Shown: in pieces, positions 1-13,000 of the stretch | Position numbering within the stretch: position 1 is the first letter of the stretch | Layout of the letters: each line of letters begins with the position of its first letter | Assembly (NCBI GenBank): GCA_035578905.1 | Contig: JAQJVL010000747.1 | Span: forward strand, 313,001 to 377,000 | Source: Stictocephala bisonia | Taxonomy: Eukaryota; Arthropoda; Insecta; Hemiptera; Membracidae | Direction of reading: 5' to 3' | DNA: 64,000 bases | Program-made: the position numbers and the translations under genes | Notes under the pieces: generated by a model | Told to the model about the DNA's origin: nothing | Seen by the model: only the letters and a program-made list of their open reading frames with translations | Database searches by the model: none

Positions 1-330
1 TGATTTACTTTTTAAAAAGAAATATCAAAACCTACCATGGGTAAACATAAGAATCAATTATAACAATAACGGCATATACTTTTACTATTGCCAGAAAAAC
101 TTTACTGGATCATTTGGTCACTAATATCTCTCTATTTTAGCCTGTCTTTTTTATAACTTTTGAACTTTTATATTTTTTCTAACTTTTAAATGTCTCTTTT
201 ATGACTTAGAAACTTTAAGACCTTTAAAATATTATTTATAGTTAGTAATAAACTTATCACAAACATATATAAAAAAACAATCAAAGATTAGGCTTACGTG
301 TTGTGCTAAATACATGTGTAAAATTATCAC

Positions 331-363
<33 letters not shown>

Positions 364-1997
364 CAGTATATGTATTGAGGATGTATGTTTCTAGTAATGG
401 AACATAGTTAAAAACATATATATTTTGTAAGATAAAAATAAATATTCATAAATAGAGTATTGAAACTACCCAATATGAAAATCACTATTTACCTTCCCAC
501 CGACTGATTACCACGTTATCGTCCTTCGATTGACAGTTCCTTGTAAAAACGTAGGCAATAATAACACCGGATATGACAAGACCTTTCAGAGTTTGCAATA
601 AACAACGGCCCTGTATTTTACAAAAACGTTCTCTTGAATCACCTAAGTAATGTACGTACAGTATATGTATTACAAGGTTTCTATAGGGCTATAGGACTAT
701 TTAGGAATATCTACTTATTTTAGTTTATGTACTAATAACTAAGCTTTACTTCATAAATTACTGCTTGGTCATTATTATTATCTTGCTGGAATAGGTAATA
801 ACTACAAATTCTGTAAATAACACAATGTATCAATGAAAGACGTTATTTTACTAAGTAGTGCATCATTTTGTCGAACAACTGTAACGAATCTACATACATA
901 TTTGTAATAAAGCAATTTGATAAATAATCTCTATATTGTGTATAATACAAAGGTTAAGTTAGAAATACTAAGATTAACAAAAAAAATCATCATTTGATGT
1001 ACAATCAATTAGAAGTAAATCGCAATGAGGTAAACGTTAGGACACTTTGATTAGGGCAATGAGGCAGTAAATGGGATTTAGGAGTTTATTGGACGCAGAA
1101 AGCATTACTTAATAACTGGAAACTCAATAGAGCTTTTTGAGGCCAATTATTTGTAGTACCATTATGTATTAAAACTGTGCAGCTGATACAACCAGTAAAG
1201 AACGTTATTACCAACTAATTGTTCTGCTTGCCACTACATTCAGTGTGCTCAGTCTTTTTTTTTAAATATGATGTGGTTCTTACTTTTTGTTTTTAGAAGT
1301 TTTTGTCATTTCATTTTCACGTCAATATTAAAAAAAAATATTAAGTATGTTACTAATTTTGCATTTGTGGTATATTGAATGTACTCAAAACGTATTATTC
1401 ATAAATTAATAGAAAATAATAGTAAATTTAATCAAGTGATGATGTAACAAACTTTTTTATAAATAGTTTGCATATAATCTATAACCTGTATATTAAGTAG
1501 TTAAATATACTAGATTAATACTACTACAATTTTAGGTATATATAATTGTCTATTATTTTTATATAACGCATATATGATATATGTTTTCAGAGAAAAGTTA
1601 CGTTTTGTTTGTATCAAAATTACTTTAGATTGAATGTTTTGTACATTTATTGTAAAGTTTAGTGACTATTTTTCCCCTTAACTGTTACTATAAGCCCACA
1701 AATCATAATTACCATACAGTTAGAGAGTGTGATTTATAGAGGTTTCAACTTATTTATCTATGGCTATTTGAAATAATAGGATCGAAAGTAAATTTGCGCA
1801 GGGATTCTCATAACATTATAGATATTAAAACAATTTACAAGGTTTAAAATAAATAACTAATATTTCTGTAATGAAAACAATAATTAAGATATATTTTTAT
1901 TGAGTATTAATAATAATATCGAATTAGAATAAGGTAAAGTATTTTAAACTTTACTTACTTAAACTTCTTACATAATAGAACATTTGTAGTAAAGTGA
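1..1997. other. AT-rich spacer without a recognisable gene
   Basis: No frame here shows a protein family I recognise, and stops are dense in all frames. The only structured element is the short AT microsatellite listed separately. Long T and A runs and scattered TAATTA words are typical of the background of this window. Confidence 0.6.
330..364. repeat. Compound (CATA)n-(TA)n microsatellite
   Basis: Three CATA units run into about eleven TA units, then the pattern stops. It is a simple-sequence repeat with no visible link to a gene. Confidence 0.85.
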
Positions 1998-2976
1998 TTT
2001 AACAATTTCAGTGATGAAAAATATATTAATTATGGAGTACCCCAGGGTAGCCAGCTTGGACCGACATTATTTATCATATATCTAAATGAAATACTGAGTC
2101 AAATGAAGAACTGCCAGATATGGGCCTATGCAGATGATATTTTGTTATTAGCAGTGAACAGAGATTTAAATATAGCTGAAAGACATTTACAAGATGATTT
2201 TAAAACTTTTACCAAGTGGGCTCGTGATAATGGTTTGGTGATAAACAGTAAAAAACCCTGCATATTGCATTTCTGTCCAAAAAACATGAAGTTTGATAAC
2301 AACATCAACATTGCATATCATAATTGCAAATGTCTACACAACATAGAAAACTGTAACTGTGAAGACATAACGATGGTGGAGAAGACAAAATATTTGGGTC
2401 TAACGGTTGACAATAGATTGACATGGAAGGATCATGTGTCCACGTTACGTAAAAAACTTAATCCATTAGAAGCTGTCATGTATAGATTAAAAAATAAAGT
2501 AAACCAAAAGGTTAAAATTAGTGTTTATAAGGCACTTTTTGAGTCAAATATGAGGTATGGTGTTTCGGTATGGGGGACAGCAGCAGAATGTCATCTTAAT
2601 TCAATAAATATGCTTCAAAAAAGAGTTTTGAAGACTCTCTTTAAAAGCAATATTGGTCCCAGCCTTGGTATAGATGAGAATAATGAGTTTATTTACATGG
2701 GCCTATTAACAGCTAAAGGTCTTTACATACTTAATATGTTAATTAAATACTTTGAAGAGAATGAATATAAGATACCCTACAGTAGAACATTTAACACAAG
2801 GAGAGTGATTATATATGTAACTCCTACTCCTCGTACACTGTTTGGTAAAAGATTGCCAAAATACTGTTCCCCATTTATTCAATCAGCTACCAAATAATAT
2901 TGAAGAAGTTAGCAGTGTGAATTTTTACAAGGAAAAAGTTAGGCTATGGCTATCTGAGACTACTCTGTTGATGTGA
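1998..2976 (+). pseudogene. Non-LTR retrotransposon reverse-transcriptase fragment (jockey/CR1-like LINE)
   Basis: This is the C-terminal part of a LINE reverse transcriptase. Seen in order: a VPQGSQLGP block with a following LFIIYLNEI stretch, the catalytic YADD box (about 2127), a motif-D/E-like block ending in KYLGLTVD, a thumb-like region with YKALFESNMRYGVSVWG, and a terminal LFNQLP block with a conserved FYKEKVRLWL helix. The open frame runs in from 1998, upstream of the first ATG at 2103, so the ATG is not a true start. A +1 shift near 2860 separates the main frame, which stops at 2897, from the last 37 codons ending at 2976. Endonuclease and the 5' half of the RT are absent, so the copy is 5' truncated, as LINE copies usually are. 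The sequence directly before the open part reads like a splice acceptor (TTTCAG at 2006-2011), probably by chance. Jockey/CR1 assignment is by general motif style and is less sure than the RT call. Confidence 0.85.
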
Positions 2977-5900
2977 GACTAACTATAACTTACCTGAACC
3001 GATATCCACTAGATACCCACTAGAACGCATAGTGACCATAAACAACAAAACACATTCTCACTATTACTTCACTATTACTGCACTATCACTGCACTATTAC
3101 TTCACTATCACTTCACTGTCACTAATGATTAAGTACAAACAAACACATACAAACACTGGTTAAAACACAATTTACAACACAAGACACTGTGATGATACTT
3201 ACTCCACACATCAGTCACTAAGGCTAACTACTTGACAAATAAACAGGTATATAATAGAACCCATACAGCACTGCAAATCACAGACACTGAGACATAGGAC
3301 TAGCTTGAAAGACAATGATCATATACCTTGTACACTGTTGGTAACTCTAAACATGCACGGTATTCAAGTAAATAATATAAATATTGACTCGTAGGGTAAA
3401 GAAACACACCAAAAGTAAAACTATGATTGGGTGAGTAAAAGGTAACCTCTTTGACGTTTTGAGGTTATGTTGCTGTTGTTGATAGAGGGCTTGTTTACCT
3501 TTCTCCTTGAAGTGGACAGACGGACCAAAGACGTCTGGAGACAGGCACAGAGATATGACTTCTTTTTCCATGCATATGTCTTGATGAGTTATCTGTTTTC
3601 TATGCATTGATTGGGTGACAAGCACAGGATATATGTAGGGAATAGTTTATTAATTTATTATTACTGTTAACTATGTTTGCTCGCCTTGTATTACTAATTT
3701 ACTACTAGTATATTATTCATTGTTATTGGTTATTAATAATTTATTTATTTCATATGTTACTTTATTATTGCTAGGTATTTATTTGCAGAAGGATAGATCT
3801 GCAGTTGCTTGTAAAGAGAAAATTATGATAAGTTGCCTGCCCCTGAACCACCACAGTAATTAAAATTGTTACAAATTCCAATACTGTATATATCAAGAGT
3901 AAGAAATGGACCCCACCGACAAGTTTTTTGTAACTTGGTGGGGCCAAACAATTGTAAACAAATTGTTAATAAAAAAATAAATAAAAAAAATAAAATAAAA
4001 AAAAACAATATAATTGTTCAAAAAACCAATGCAAGGATGCATTTTTACATAGTATATAACAACTACAATTTTGGTTTTAGATCTTGTTTGGTAGTTCATA
4101 ACTAAACAGGTTTTGTTTATTAAGTTTTATTTGGTCATTTTACATAATTTTTTTTAGGTAATAATAGAGTTTAAAATATATATTTACTATAACGGCATCA
4201 ATATAAAAATTAAAATATTGCTAAACTGTACAACTGCTATTGTTATTTGTTACGTTACTATTTATTTCTCAATTTTAACCGTTTCAATCGTCTATTTTCC
4301 ATACATTATTTCTTATTTCATATTTTTATATATTATTATTTTTACCTTTTAATATTTGTGTAAATGTCTGTTTTTACTATTGAATGGGTAAGTAAACGCG
4401 TTTTCATTTCATTTCAATCATAACCTCAATTCTTTATTGCAAGGAATTGTGAAAGAACGGTCAAATGAGAAAATAGTAAAATCTGTGAGGGATGATTATT
4501 TTGAGAAGTAGACTAGGCGTGTATACACTACTTACAGTTTTATTCAAACCCCTGAAATATATAAGTGATCACCTCTCGTGGAATACGCTTGTAAAATAAT
4601 TAAATGGGATAAACAATTTGTTAAAAAGGGGGATTATTAAAGGCGCGTAATTGTTAGAAACTATGTATGTGTGTCTTATGTTATTCATAAACTAACGTAA
4701 ACCCTAAATTAAAGCAATGTAAAGTATATTTAAAAAAAATATTGTTCCAAGAACAGTACTACTAAAAGTTATAGTGGGAATTAGTTTTACATTTTCCTTG
4801 AATAGGTTTGATGAAAACATAAAAAAATGATAATTACGTTTACTTTATACTCGAGATTTGATGATATTGTTGTTAAATTTTATTGTTAGAACAAGAAGCA
4901 TAAAAAAAATAGTATAAACATAAAGTGATATTCAACAATTGGGAAACATAAAATAACAATCCCAAACACAATTTCCGGTAAGCGATTCACCTGTTTATGC
5001 ACGTTAATAACGTGTACAAGAACTAATCTCCGGTGTCCTTACTACAGTTAATAGTGACTGGGAGTAAACATGAATCAGTGGACTATAACTGTGTTCACAA
5101 GCAGATAAATTCATATACATCTAAAGCTTTTGACTTATTCAATGAGATTAAACTCTTTAATTTTAGACTCACAAATATCTGTAAGAAATAAAAAAATCAA
5201 GTATAATACACTTTAACCGTGGATTGACTTTGCTACATGTAAACGTGTTAAAAATAGGGAATAATATATTTAAAGTACCAAAAAAAAAAACCAATAACGA
5301 AGAAAAAAGTAATTTTAGAGAATTCCCGAAGAAATAATACGCATTTTAATACAATAAAATGCAATCCTATAAACCGGCTTTTCCTCTGAGTTTAACGATT
5401 CGTTTCTTAATATGATGTATATTCCTGTTCGGATGTGTAAGAATAAAACATAATTATTACTCTTTATCGTATAATCTGTATGTAATATCGGAGTATGTAC
5501 AAAGATGTGTTGTGTTTTGTATGGTGTACGTTATAAGAAATAAAATATATTTATTATGTACTACAGCTGTACAATTTAAACAATTGTGGAAGCAAATTTG
5601 TATTGTCATGAACTCTCTCCCACCCACGCACAGACCTAGAGATCTATAATATGAGAGGAGGTTATTTTCATAAAATTTAGTTTGTATGTCAATTAGTTAA
5701 AGTATAAATATTTGATATGATATAGTAGATACATTATCTATGCAATTTTAATTACTGGTTATGAAATTGTTTATACAAATAAAATTCAGTAATACGAATC
5801 TAACATACAGTTGTACGAACTATAATACTGTAACTTACAAGTAATCTATAAAAAAATTACTTATAAATATTTACTAATTATTTTTTAGTATTTCATAGAT

Positions 5901-6179
5901 ATATGAAACAATAATTTAACGAAATTCAGACAAAAAGTGTTTGTGATTTCAAATGAATTCCCAAACACTCAATTTAAAAGTGTTGGTAGGTAAAGAGAAC
6001 TTTATTCTCCAACCAATTCAAAGTGTAGTGGCAATTTGATTTTACCAAATCCACTCAGTCAAATCTCGATGCAAAGTGGATAGAGCTTTTTTTGAGTCTG
6101 ATACCCAATATCAGTATATATTATACAGGGGCTTAGTTATTTGAGGTTGTTAAGGCTATATTTTTTTAATTATTATTAT
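2977..6179. other. AT-rich spacer; possible LINE 3' tail followed by unassigned DNA
   Basis: The first hundred bases probably include the 3' UTR of the LINE fragment, but no poly(A) or target duplication marks its end. A minus-strand open frame of 92 codons at 3347-3625 is slightly less AT-rich than its surroundings but has no domain I recognise. The rest is AT-rich DNA with no supported feature. Confidence 0.5.
3058..3124. repeat. Short tandem repeat, CACTATTACTT-like unit
   Basis: About six imperfect copies of an 11-12-base unit (cactattactt, cactatcactg and similar) stand in a row just past the LINE fragment. Confidence 0.75.
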
Positions 6180-6600
6180 TCATTATTAAGACGCCGATCG
6201 TCAAGATATAGGCGAAATTGAGGGGCGAATGAGTGTAGTCATTGTTACTATCTAAGTTCGAATGTTACTCAGAAAGAACGAAAGCCCAATAGCCAGAGCA
6301 ATTAAGAGCCCTACAACTGTACTTGGAATCCGAACCACGTACAGTTGGTTTGATGATAAGATAACTGACAAGCCTGACACTCGGTTCTCTTTTCTACACA
6401 ACATCTGAATCTTGACTACTATCCAACATGGACACCCCTGAATTTTCTAGTTGTATCTACGTCTATGGCAACCATTGAGCGGGCGCCGTGTCGGTATTAA
6501 TAGGACCGAGCATAAAACCTATCGCCTACAATCTCTGCAAAACTTTTCCCCCAAGTAGCTGGATAAAGCACTGCGCCTCCAGTGCCGACTTTAAACTAGA
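6180..6600 (-). repeat. SINE-like element, copy 1 (diverged)
   Basis: Read on the minus strand, the distal part resembles the 3' half of the three SINE-like copies at 22, 24 and 30 kb: a GTAACAATGACTACA word, an ACTCATTCG word, a TATCTTGACGATCG word and an ATAATAATAAT tail. The proximal part, near 6570-6600, contains GGCGCAGTGC, which resembles a tRNA box A, so a tRNA-derived head is possible. The copy is strongly diverged and the middle does not align clearly, so its full extent is inferred. Confidence 0.4.
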
Positions 6601-6841
6601 ATTTTATAACTCTGACAAATTATCCGTTTCACTGAGTAATCACGAAAAGTTTCAGTCATATGACTGATTTAAACATAATAAATATAAAACTATATTATGT
6701 TCATAATCCTTCACTATTAATTAAATAAGTTTATAGATATGAATAAAACTAACTTAATTATTATGTTATATAATTTTTATAAATAAGACGATAATCGATT
6801 GCAAGTTAATAAGTTGTGCTTGAAACGTTATGAAAATAAAA

Positions 6842-6896
6842 GTTTCATTATCAAAAGCAGCGATGCTTTAGCTACTAGTTGCTTTTGATAAGAAAC
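6842..6896. repeat. Hairpin-forming inverted repeat
   Basis: Arms of 18 bases (GTTTC.TTATCAAAAGCA and its complement, one mismatch) flank a loop of about 19 bases. No gene borders it. It could be a small foldback element or a chance palindrome in AT-rich DNA, though 17 of 18 paired bases is long for chance. Confidence 0.7.
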
Positions 6897-7302
6897 CCTT
6901 GTTTTCGAAAGGTCGCAAAAGCAAATTTACTAGTTTTCAATAAATTATATGAGTTTTGTATCTAAAAATTGTTTAAGGTTCTTATGTTTTTATTATAAAA
7001 TGTCCTTAGTAGAACATAGTTGAAAACTTCTTAATGTACTATAGTATTTAGTGGTTTATAACTATGTTATTCATTAAATCAACTCATATTACAAAAAATG
7101 ACTATACATTACAAACCATAGAAATCTTGAAAACTTTATCGCAGTTTAATTTCGTAAAATATTAAAAAATAAAATTAATATAGAAGAAAAGTTTAATATG
7201 TTAATGGTAATATTTAATGTTTTAGTTTTTGTGTGCTACGAATTTGCCTGAATAGTAATGTTTATTTTAAATACATTCTTAAAATTGTATTTTCACATCA
7301 GA

Positions 7303-7640
7303 TTTTTTGAAACTTTCTGTTAATTCACTATTACTACTTTTTTAGTTTCCGTTAGTTCACTACCACTTGAAAAATATTATACTGCTTTAAAAGATTTTCC
7401 ACATTAATTTTTACGTCGTGGTATTCCTTATCCGCTAAGAATCCGATATTGCTGGCCTTATCTTATCATTTTCCAAGAACTTACACTCAGGGAGCGCGTG
7501 CGGTGGTAAGTCATTCATTGGATTGGCAGTTTGCGATCAAATTTAGTAGACACTTAACCTAACCTAACCTTAATTGCGATAAAAAAGTATTTTTTCACTA
7601 AGTAACGGAAAAAGTAGTGGTAGTGAGTTAAAGGAAAAGG
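7303..7640. mobile_element. MITE-like imperfect inverted repeat
   Basis: A left arm (about 7308-7350) and a right arm (about 7600-7640) pair imperfectly over roughly 40 bases; both contain the core TCACTAxxACTACTTTTT and a CCGTTA word. The ~250-base interior is more GC-rich than its surroundings and includes three CCTAA telomere-type units at 7555-7570. I see no target duplication, so the MITE call is tentative. Confidence 0.4.
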
Positions 7641-8929
7641 TCAGATTTTTCTATAACATAAACCAGTCAATTTAAGAGTTGAATCTAGATAATCGTAAAT
7701 ATTTAAATAGTTTTGATCCTTTGAAATTCTCAAATTATAGAGTGGAATAAGTACATTTTTACTTTTGCACAAAAATCACAAAACAATGATAAAACATACC
7801 TTTCTGGCTGATATTACTGGATTAAGTGAGTATAAATTAAATAATAAAAAGTTAACAGGAATAAAGAAGCTGTGTGACAATAACACAGGTTATTTACTTG
7901 TAAATTCTAAATTTACAAGTGGTTATCATTTTATTAATATAATATTACCTTCTTTTTCCGAGAAAATTAAATGTTTTTGTTTAGAAGTTATTTTAAGCCA
8001 ATTATACTATATACACCTACATTGATGTTAATATAGTTAAAACTATCCTCCGACTATTAATAGAAGTGAGTTCAATAATTTTCTTACATAATTTCTACCC
8101 TTACGAGTTTTGTTTTTAATAAATTTACAATGTGGGCATTTTTTAAATAAACTGACGCCTAAAGGTTTTATCGTAAGATTTTAATTTATTTCAAGCACAT
8201 ATCATTTAAGCTAGATTATGTCCACAAAATTAAATTGGTTGTGATAAGAAGAAGAACTATTCATTCACGTTATACTTATTGTTTTGTATTAAGTTTTAGA
8301 ATCTTGTTAGATTTTAAAACAAGCTTAGAATAGTGATTTCATCGCTTAAATGATTCATGTAATGGTTATTCTTGTGAATTACTATCATAAAACTTCATAT
8401 ATTGTAATGTTCTTAAAGTATTATGTAAGAAAATACTGTAGCAATACTATGAAATAAAATTAAATTTGTAAGAAATAAATGAAAAGCAAAATTCTTCTGA
8501 ATGTTACACTTAAATTCAGCGGAGGTTCCGTTGATGAGTTAAGTGCCGATTTAACACGACGAAATGGGGAACCAATCAAGAATACCACGGACCGGTTCAA
8601 CCACAACGGCTATCATCCCCTAACACCCATCAGGAGATTTAATTCGTTATTAAAAACCACCCCTATCAAATATATACTGTCTATTTCACACTTGTTTTTG
8701 TTAATCTTTTTTAACTTCACTCCCTAGTTCACATGAGTTTTCAAGCCTCTTTGTGAACTTCAACGAGTTAAATACTGACGTCCGTTAGCTCAGTTGTGGA
8801 TTCGAACCTTGGAAAGTCTTTGTAAACAAACCACCACGCCCGCAATATTTGATATAGCATTGTTTGATAAATTACTTTGAAGCCAATTATTGTGCTGTAT
8901 ACAACTCTGGTTTTAATCTAATATATGGT
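7641..8929. other. AT-rich spacer with one less AT-rich patch
   Basis: Mostly plain AT-rich DNA. The stretch 8515-8640 has clearly higher GC and lies in an 82-codon frame (8479-8727), but the predicted peptide has no domain I recognise. At 8785-8810 a box-A-like TTAGCTCAGTTG is followed directly by a box-B-like GGATTCGAACC; the spacing is too short for a tRNA gene. Confidence 0.45.
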
Positions 8930-9410
8930 TCAGTCTCAACTCTCGTTGAGATTGCAAGTAACAGTCTCTGTTTGATTCAAACATGAAAAATTTACTTAGA
9001 CAAGACTACATCTCTGGTTGTAATTTTATGTAATAGATAGTTAAGTCCACAACTCTAGTGGAAATCTCATCCAACATTTATTGTAGTCTCCAACGCTGGA
9101 TGAGATCTCATCTACCTGTTATTGGAGTATGCAATTGTGAGCGAGATCTCATCTAACTATTAGTGCAATCTACAACTCTTTATGAGATCTCATCTAACAG
9201 TTAGTGCAATCTACAACACTTTATGAGACCTCGTCTAAGTGTTATTCAACGTGTTAGTGCAGTTTACTACTCACGTTGAAATCTCAACTAACACTCATTC
9301 CAGTCTAGGCCTAAAACTCAAGGTGAGATTTCATACAATAAAGTGCAGTTTATAGTTCTCATTAAAAACTCATTTAACAGTTAGTGCAGCCTATAAGTAT
9401 AACCCAAAAT
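8930..9410. repeat. Diverged tandem repeat, ~41-bp unit
   Basis: The words GAGATCTCATCTAACAGTTAGTGCA and CTACAACTC recur about every 41-45 bases through this stretch, with the best-preserved neighbouring copies at 9125-9230. Outer units have drifted in sequence and length, so this is an old minisatellite. Confidence 0.75.
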
Positions 9411-9502
9411 AAGAGCAATATTGGGTGTCAGAGACAATAACTTGGTGTTAGCCAATTTTTAACTATATTGCTTCCATTATATCCTTATTTTTGGACTGGT
9501 TG

Positions 9503-9522
9503 TTTTTTTTTTTTTTTTTTTT
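9503..9522. repeat. Poly(T) tract
   Basis: A run of about 20 T bases lies some 45 bases upstream of the LINE target duplication. It could be the poly(A) end of a minus-strand retrocopy, but nothing recognisable follows it on that strand. Confidence 0.6.
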
Positions 9523-9899
9523 AATAAGAAAATGGAACCTTATTTTCTTCGAGTACCCAATTTTTAGGTACCCACTCAACTCCGCTTGTACCGGTCCCAA
9601 GCCCGGCGTCTCATCATTCCCATAACCGATGAGGAGGAGGAGGGTACCTTCCCACAGCTCTCAGTGTGATCCCGATGCTGAGAGCACTCCTATCCCATTA
9701 ATTCCTTATCCTACCTAACCTTCCAACCAAGCCAAGGTGGAACAGCGTGGGCCGAGGGCTGAATGGCTGGTGGTAGACCAGTCTATACCATGCGGACTCT
9801 GGACACCTGCCGAAATCCAGTTTCAAATAGGCTTACCCTGGCATGCGGGGCTCTGTCGGGGCTAGACCATTTATTTCCCTAGCTAATCGTGGGAATCCT

Positions 9900-10092
9900 A
9901 TGGACCCAGATAAAACAAAAACATCAAAACCTTCACCTAAGGACCGCGTTGAGTCCTTAGGCAATGAACTGAGCATGGGAGCAGAGGGCAGCCACACTGG
10001 CCAGCCCTTGTTTTCCATTGCTCGGGCCAAATCAATGTCGGGGGGGGGGGGACATGTCTCTCTCCGATTCTGACTCCAACTTGGCTGGCTAG
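9900..10092 (+). pseudogene. ORF1 (gag-like) remnant of the LINE
   Basis: A frame opening at ATG 9900 encodes a short hydrophilic peptide beginning MDPDKTKTSKPSPKD. It meets a run of 12 G bases at 10040-10051. In one frame past the G run the peptide continues with SLSDSDSNLAG and stops at 10092, six bases before the ORF2 ATG at 10098. Gag proteins of this LINE group are normally several hundred residues long and carry CCHC knuckles, none of which is present, so most of ORF1 appears to have been lost by internal deletion. The acidic SDSD stretch looks like a gag N-terminus. The homopolymer may also have shifted the frame. Assignment as ORF1 rests on position and composition only. Confidence 0.5.
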
Positions 10093-10097
10093 GGACA

Positions 10098-13000
10098 ATG
10101 CCAAGGCTGATTCAAGCCAATCTGCACCACAGTAAGGCTGCCTCGGCAGCCCTCTGTCAGTCCATGACTGCACACAACATCGACCTGGCCCTGATTAAAG
10201 AACCTTGGTTACACAAGGGCAGAATCGCAGGACTGGCCGATGCAAAAGGTAAGATAATTTCCTCTTGTTCCACCAATAATGCTAGGACATGTATCTTGGT
10301 ACGCAATGGTATGGAAGTATTTCCCCTGTTTGAGTTCTGTTCCAGGGACATCACGACAGTGAGAATGACACTGAGCACTGAGGAAGGGCATGGGGAGTTC
10401 ACCGTCAGCTCTGTGTACCTTCCCTATGATGCTCAGGATCCACCCCCTTCCAGGGAACTAGAAGCCCTGGTAGAGAAACAATCCATTGGGGGGTGGCACC
10501 TTCTGGTCAGCTGCGACGCCAATGCCCATCATGAAGCATGGGGATCAACCGACTCCAACAGGAGGGGTGAGTACCTATTAAACTTCATTGTTTCTAATGA
10601 TCTATTCATACTAAATCGGGGCAATGAAGCCACGTTTAGGAATAGGGTTAGAGCTGAAGTCATAGACCTGACCCTTTGCAATGCGGTCACTCTAGGCCTC
10701 ATTGACAACTGGCGGGTCTCTGATGAACCTTCTCTTTCTGACCATCTTTACATTCGTTTTGATATCAAAGCTAAAATGTCAGCCTTTTCCTCTCCTCACC
10801 GAAATCCTAGGCGGATGGACTGGGAGTCCTATGCTGCGGAATTTTCGGCCATTGCGGGATTGGGTCCCGGGGGGTGGGGGTAGAGTACGAATAAGGTCTG
10901 TCGTGGAACTAGAGCAGGCGGCATCCTGTTTACAGGATTCGATCCTCGAAAGTTACCACGACAACTGTCCAATTTCAAACACACCGCCTAGACCAAAAAT
11001 TGGGTGGTGGTCAAAATCCCTGGAAGCTAAGAAAAGGCGCGTTAGAATGCTTTTTAATCGCTCTAAGGTAGCCAATTGTCGAGAAGAGTATCGTTTAGCT
11101 CTTAACAACTACAATTCATCCATTCGTGATGCCAAGAAGGCTTCATGGTAAACCTTTTGTAGGGGCATTGACTCCATCAAAGAGGCAGCCAGAATCCAGA
11201 AAATCTTGGCTAGCAAACCTATCAACCCCATGGGCAGTCTTAGAACCAGCTCAGAGGAATTGACAACTTTACCTGGCGAAATACTCAAGCTCCTTCTGGA
11301 GTGTCACTTCCCAGGGAATCTCGTTGACGATGCTCTGGAAGTCTCTGGCCCTCGAGAGATTAGCCCTATACCTAGGGCAACTCGAGAGGACTGGAGGCAA
11401 GCTAGACGCATAGTCACCGTTTCCAAAGTTAAATGGGCAATCGACAAGCTCAGCCCATTTAAATCCCCAGGAAGCGATGGCGTCTTTCCCGCACTGTTGC
11501 AGAAGGGCCCACCGAACCTCCACTTTCTACTTTGCGAAATCTTCAGGGTGAGCCTTGCCTTCGGGTATATTCCTCAGTCCTGGAGAGTTAGCAAAGTAGT
11601 TTTTATTCCTAAGCGGGGTCGTGGCGACTACACAATCGCCAAATCCTTTAGGCCAATTAGTCTTTCCTCGTTTCTGGTGAAGACCATGGAGAGACTCGTA
11701 GAATTTCACATTCGAGAAGGGGCGCTTAAAGACTCCCCTTTACATCGAAATCAACATGCGTATCTCCCGGGGAAGTCTTGTGAGTCTGCCCTCCATTGTT
11801 TGGTCAGGCACCTTGAACATTCCCTGGGGAACAAAGAAATTGCTCTAGGAGCCTTTTTGGATATTGAGGGGGCATTCAACAACACCTCATATCAGTCAAT
11901 TATTCGTGCGCTGGGACAACGTGGTGTAGAGCCTACCATCTGTAGGTGGGTCGACCACATGTTACGGGGCAGAAGAATTCAATCAACCCTTCTCTAAGTG
12001 AGGTGGTGGAGATTTCTGCGAGCCGAGGATGCCCGCAGGGGGGAGTTCTACCACCCCTCCTGTGGGACCTGGTGGCGGATGATCTCCTAGTCAGCCTCAC
12101 GGATAAGGGCATTTTCATACAGGGCTATGCGGACGATCTCGTCCTACTGGTCCGTGGCAAGTACCAGGGCACTATTACGGACATCATGAACGACAGTCTG
12201 GAAGCAGTGAACTCCTGGTGTGTAAGTGAAGGGCTTGCAATAAACCTTTCCAAGACAGTAATAGTTCCCTTCACCAGGAAAAGGGTTCAGGGCTCCTTCA
12301 GAGGCCTGGCCCTTGGTGGAGTGTCTCTGCCTGTTTCATCGTCGGTTAAGTATCTGGGAGTAATCCTTGATCAGAAACTGACATGGAACTTGCATCTTGA
12401 TAAAGTCATCCGCAGAGCTAAGTGGTCCTTCGTGACCACTAGGCGCTGCGTGGGCTCCACATGGGGCATGTCACCCCATGTCTGCCACTGGCTTTACACA
12501 GCGGTCATCAAACCACAAATTACTTACGGGGCTTTGATCTGGTGGCCTAAGGTCAATCCGGTAACTGTCCGGGGTAGGCTTTCTAGCCTACAAAGACTTG
12601 CCTGCATGTGCATGACAGGGGCCTTTAGGTCGACCCCTTCTATTGCACTGGAGGTTCTTCTCAACCTGCCGCCCCTTGATCTCTTCATTATTGGGGAGGC
12701 TCGGGCGGTGGCTTATAGGCTTCAGCTAACTGGCCACTGGAGGGGGTCCTGTACAGGTCACTCCTCAGTGGCCAATCTAGTAAACAATGAGGTACTCTCA
12801 ATGAAGTCTGACTTCATTGGGACTAAGTACCTTTTCACTAGACCCTATACTGTGGATTTCAGGTCGAGGGAGTACTGGGACGGTGTTAGTAGCCCGGTTT
12901 CTTCTCACGACCGAATTGTATGGTTCACAGACGGGTCTAGAATGGGCAACAGAGCTGGATTTGGTGTCTATACTGGCGACCCTAGGACCAACGCTAGCGT

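Noticed and set aside
2004..2012. TTTCAG splice acceptor in front of the LINE RT frame, as if it were a host exon
   Set aside because: The protein is a 5'-truncated LINE fragment with a downstream frameshift; an acceptor-like word is common in AT-rich DNA.
3347..3625. 92-codon minus-strand frame as a small gene
   Set aside because: No recognisable domain, a hydrophobic AT-driven C-terminus, and no start or splice context.
8785..8810. tRNA gene from adjacent box-A and box-B-like words
   Set aside because: The boxes are immediately next to each other, no cloverleaf can be drawn, and the spacing is impossible for a tRNA.
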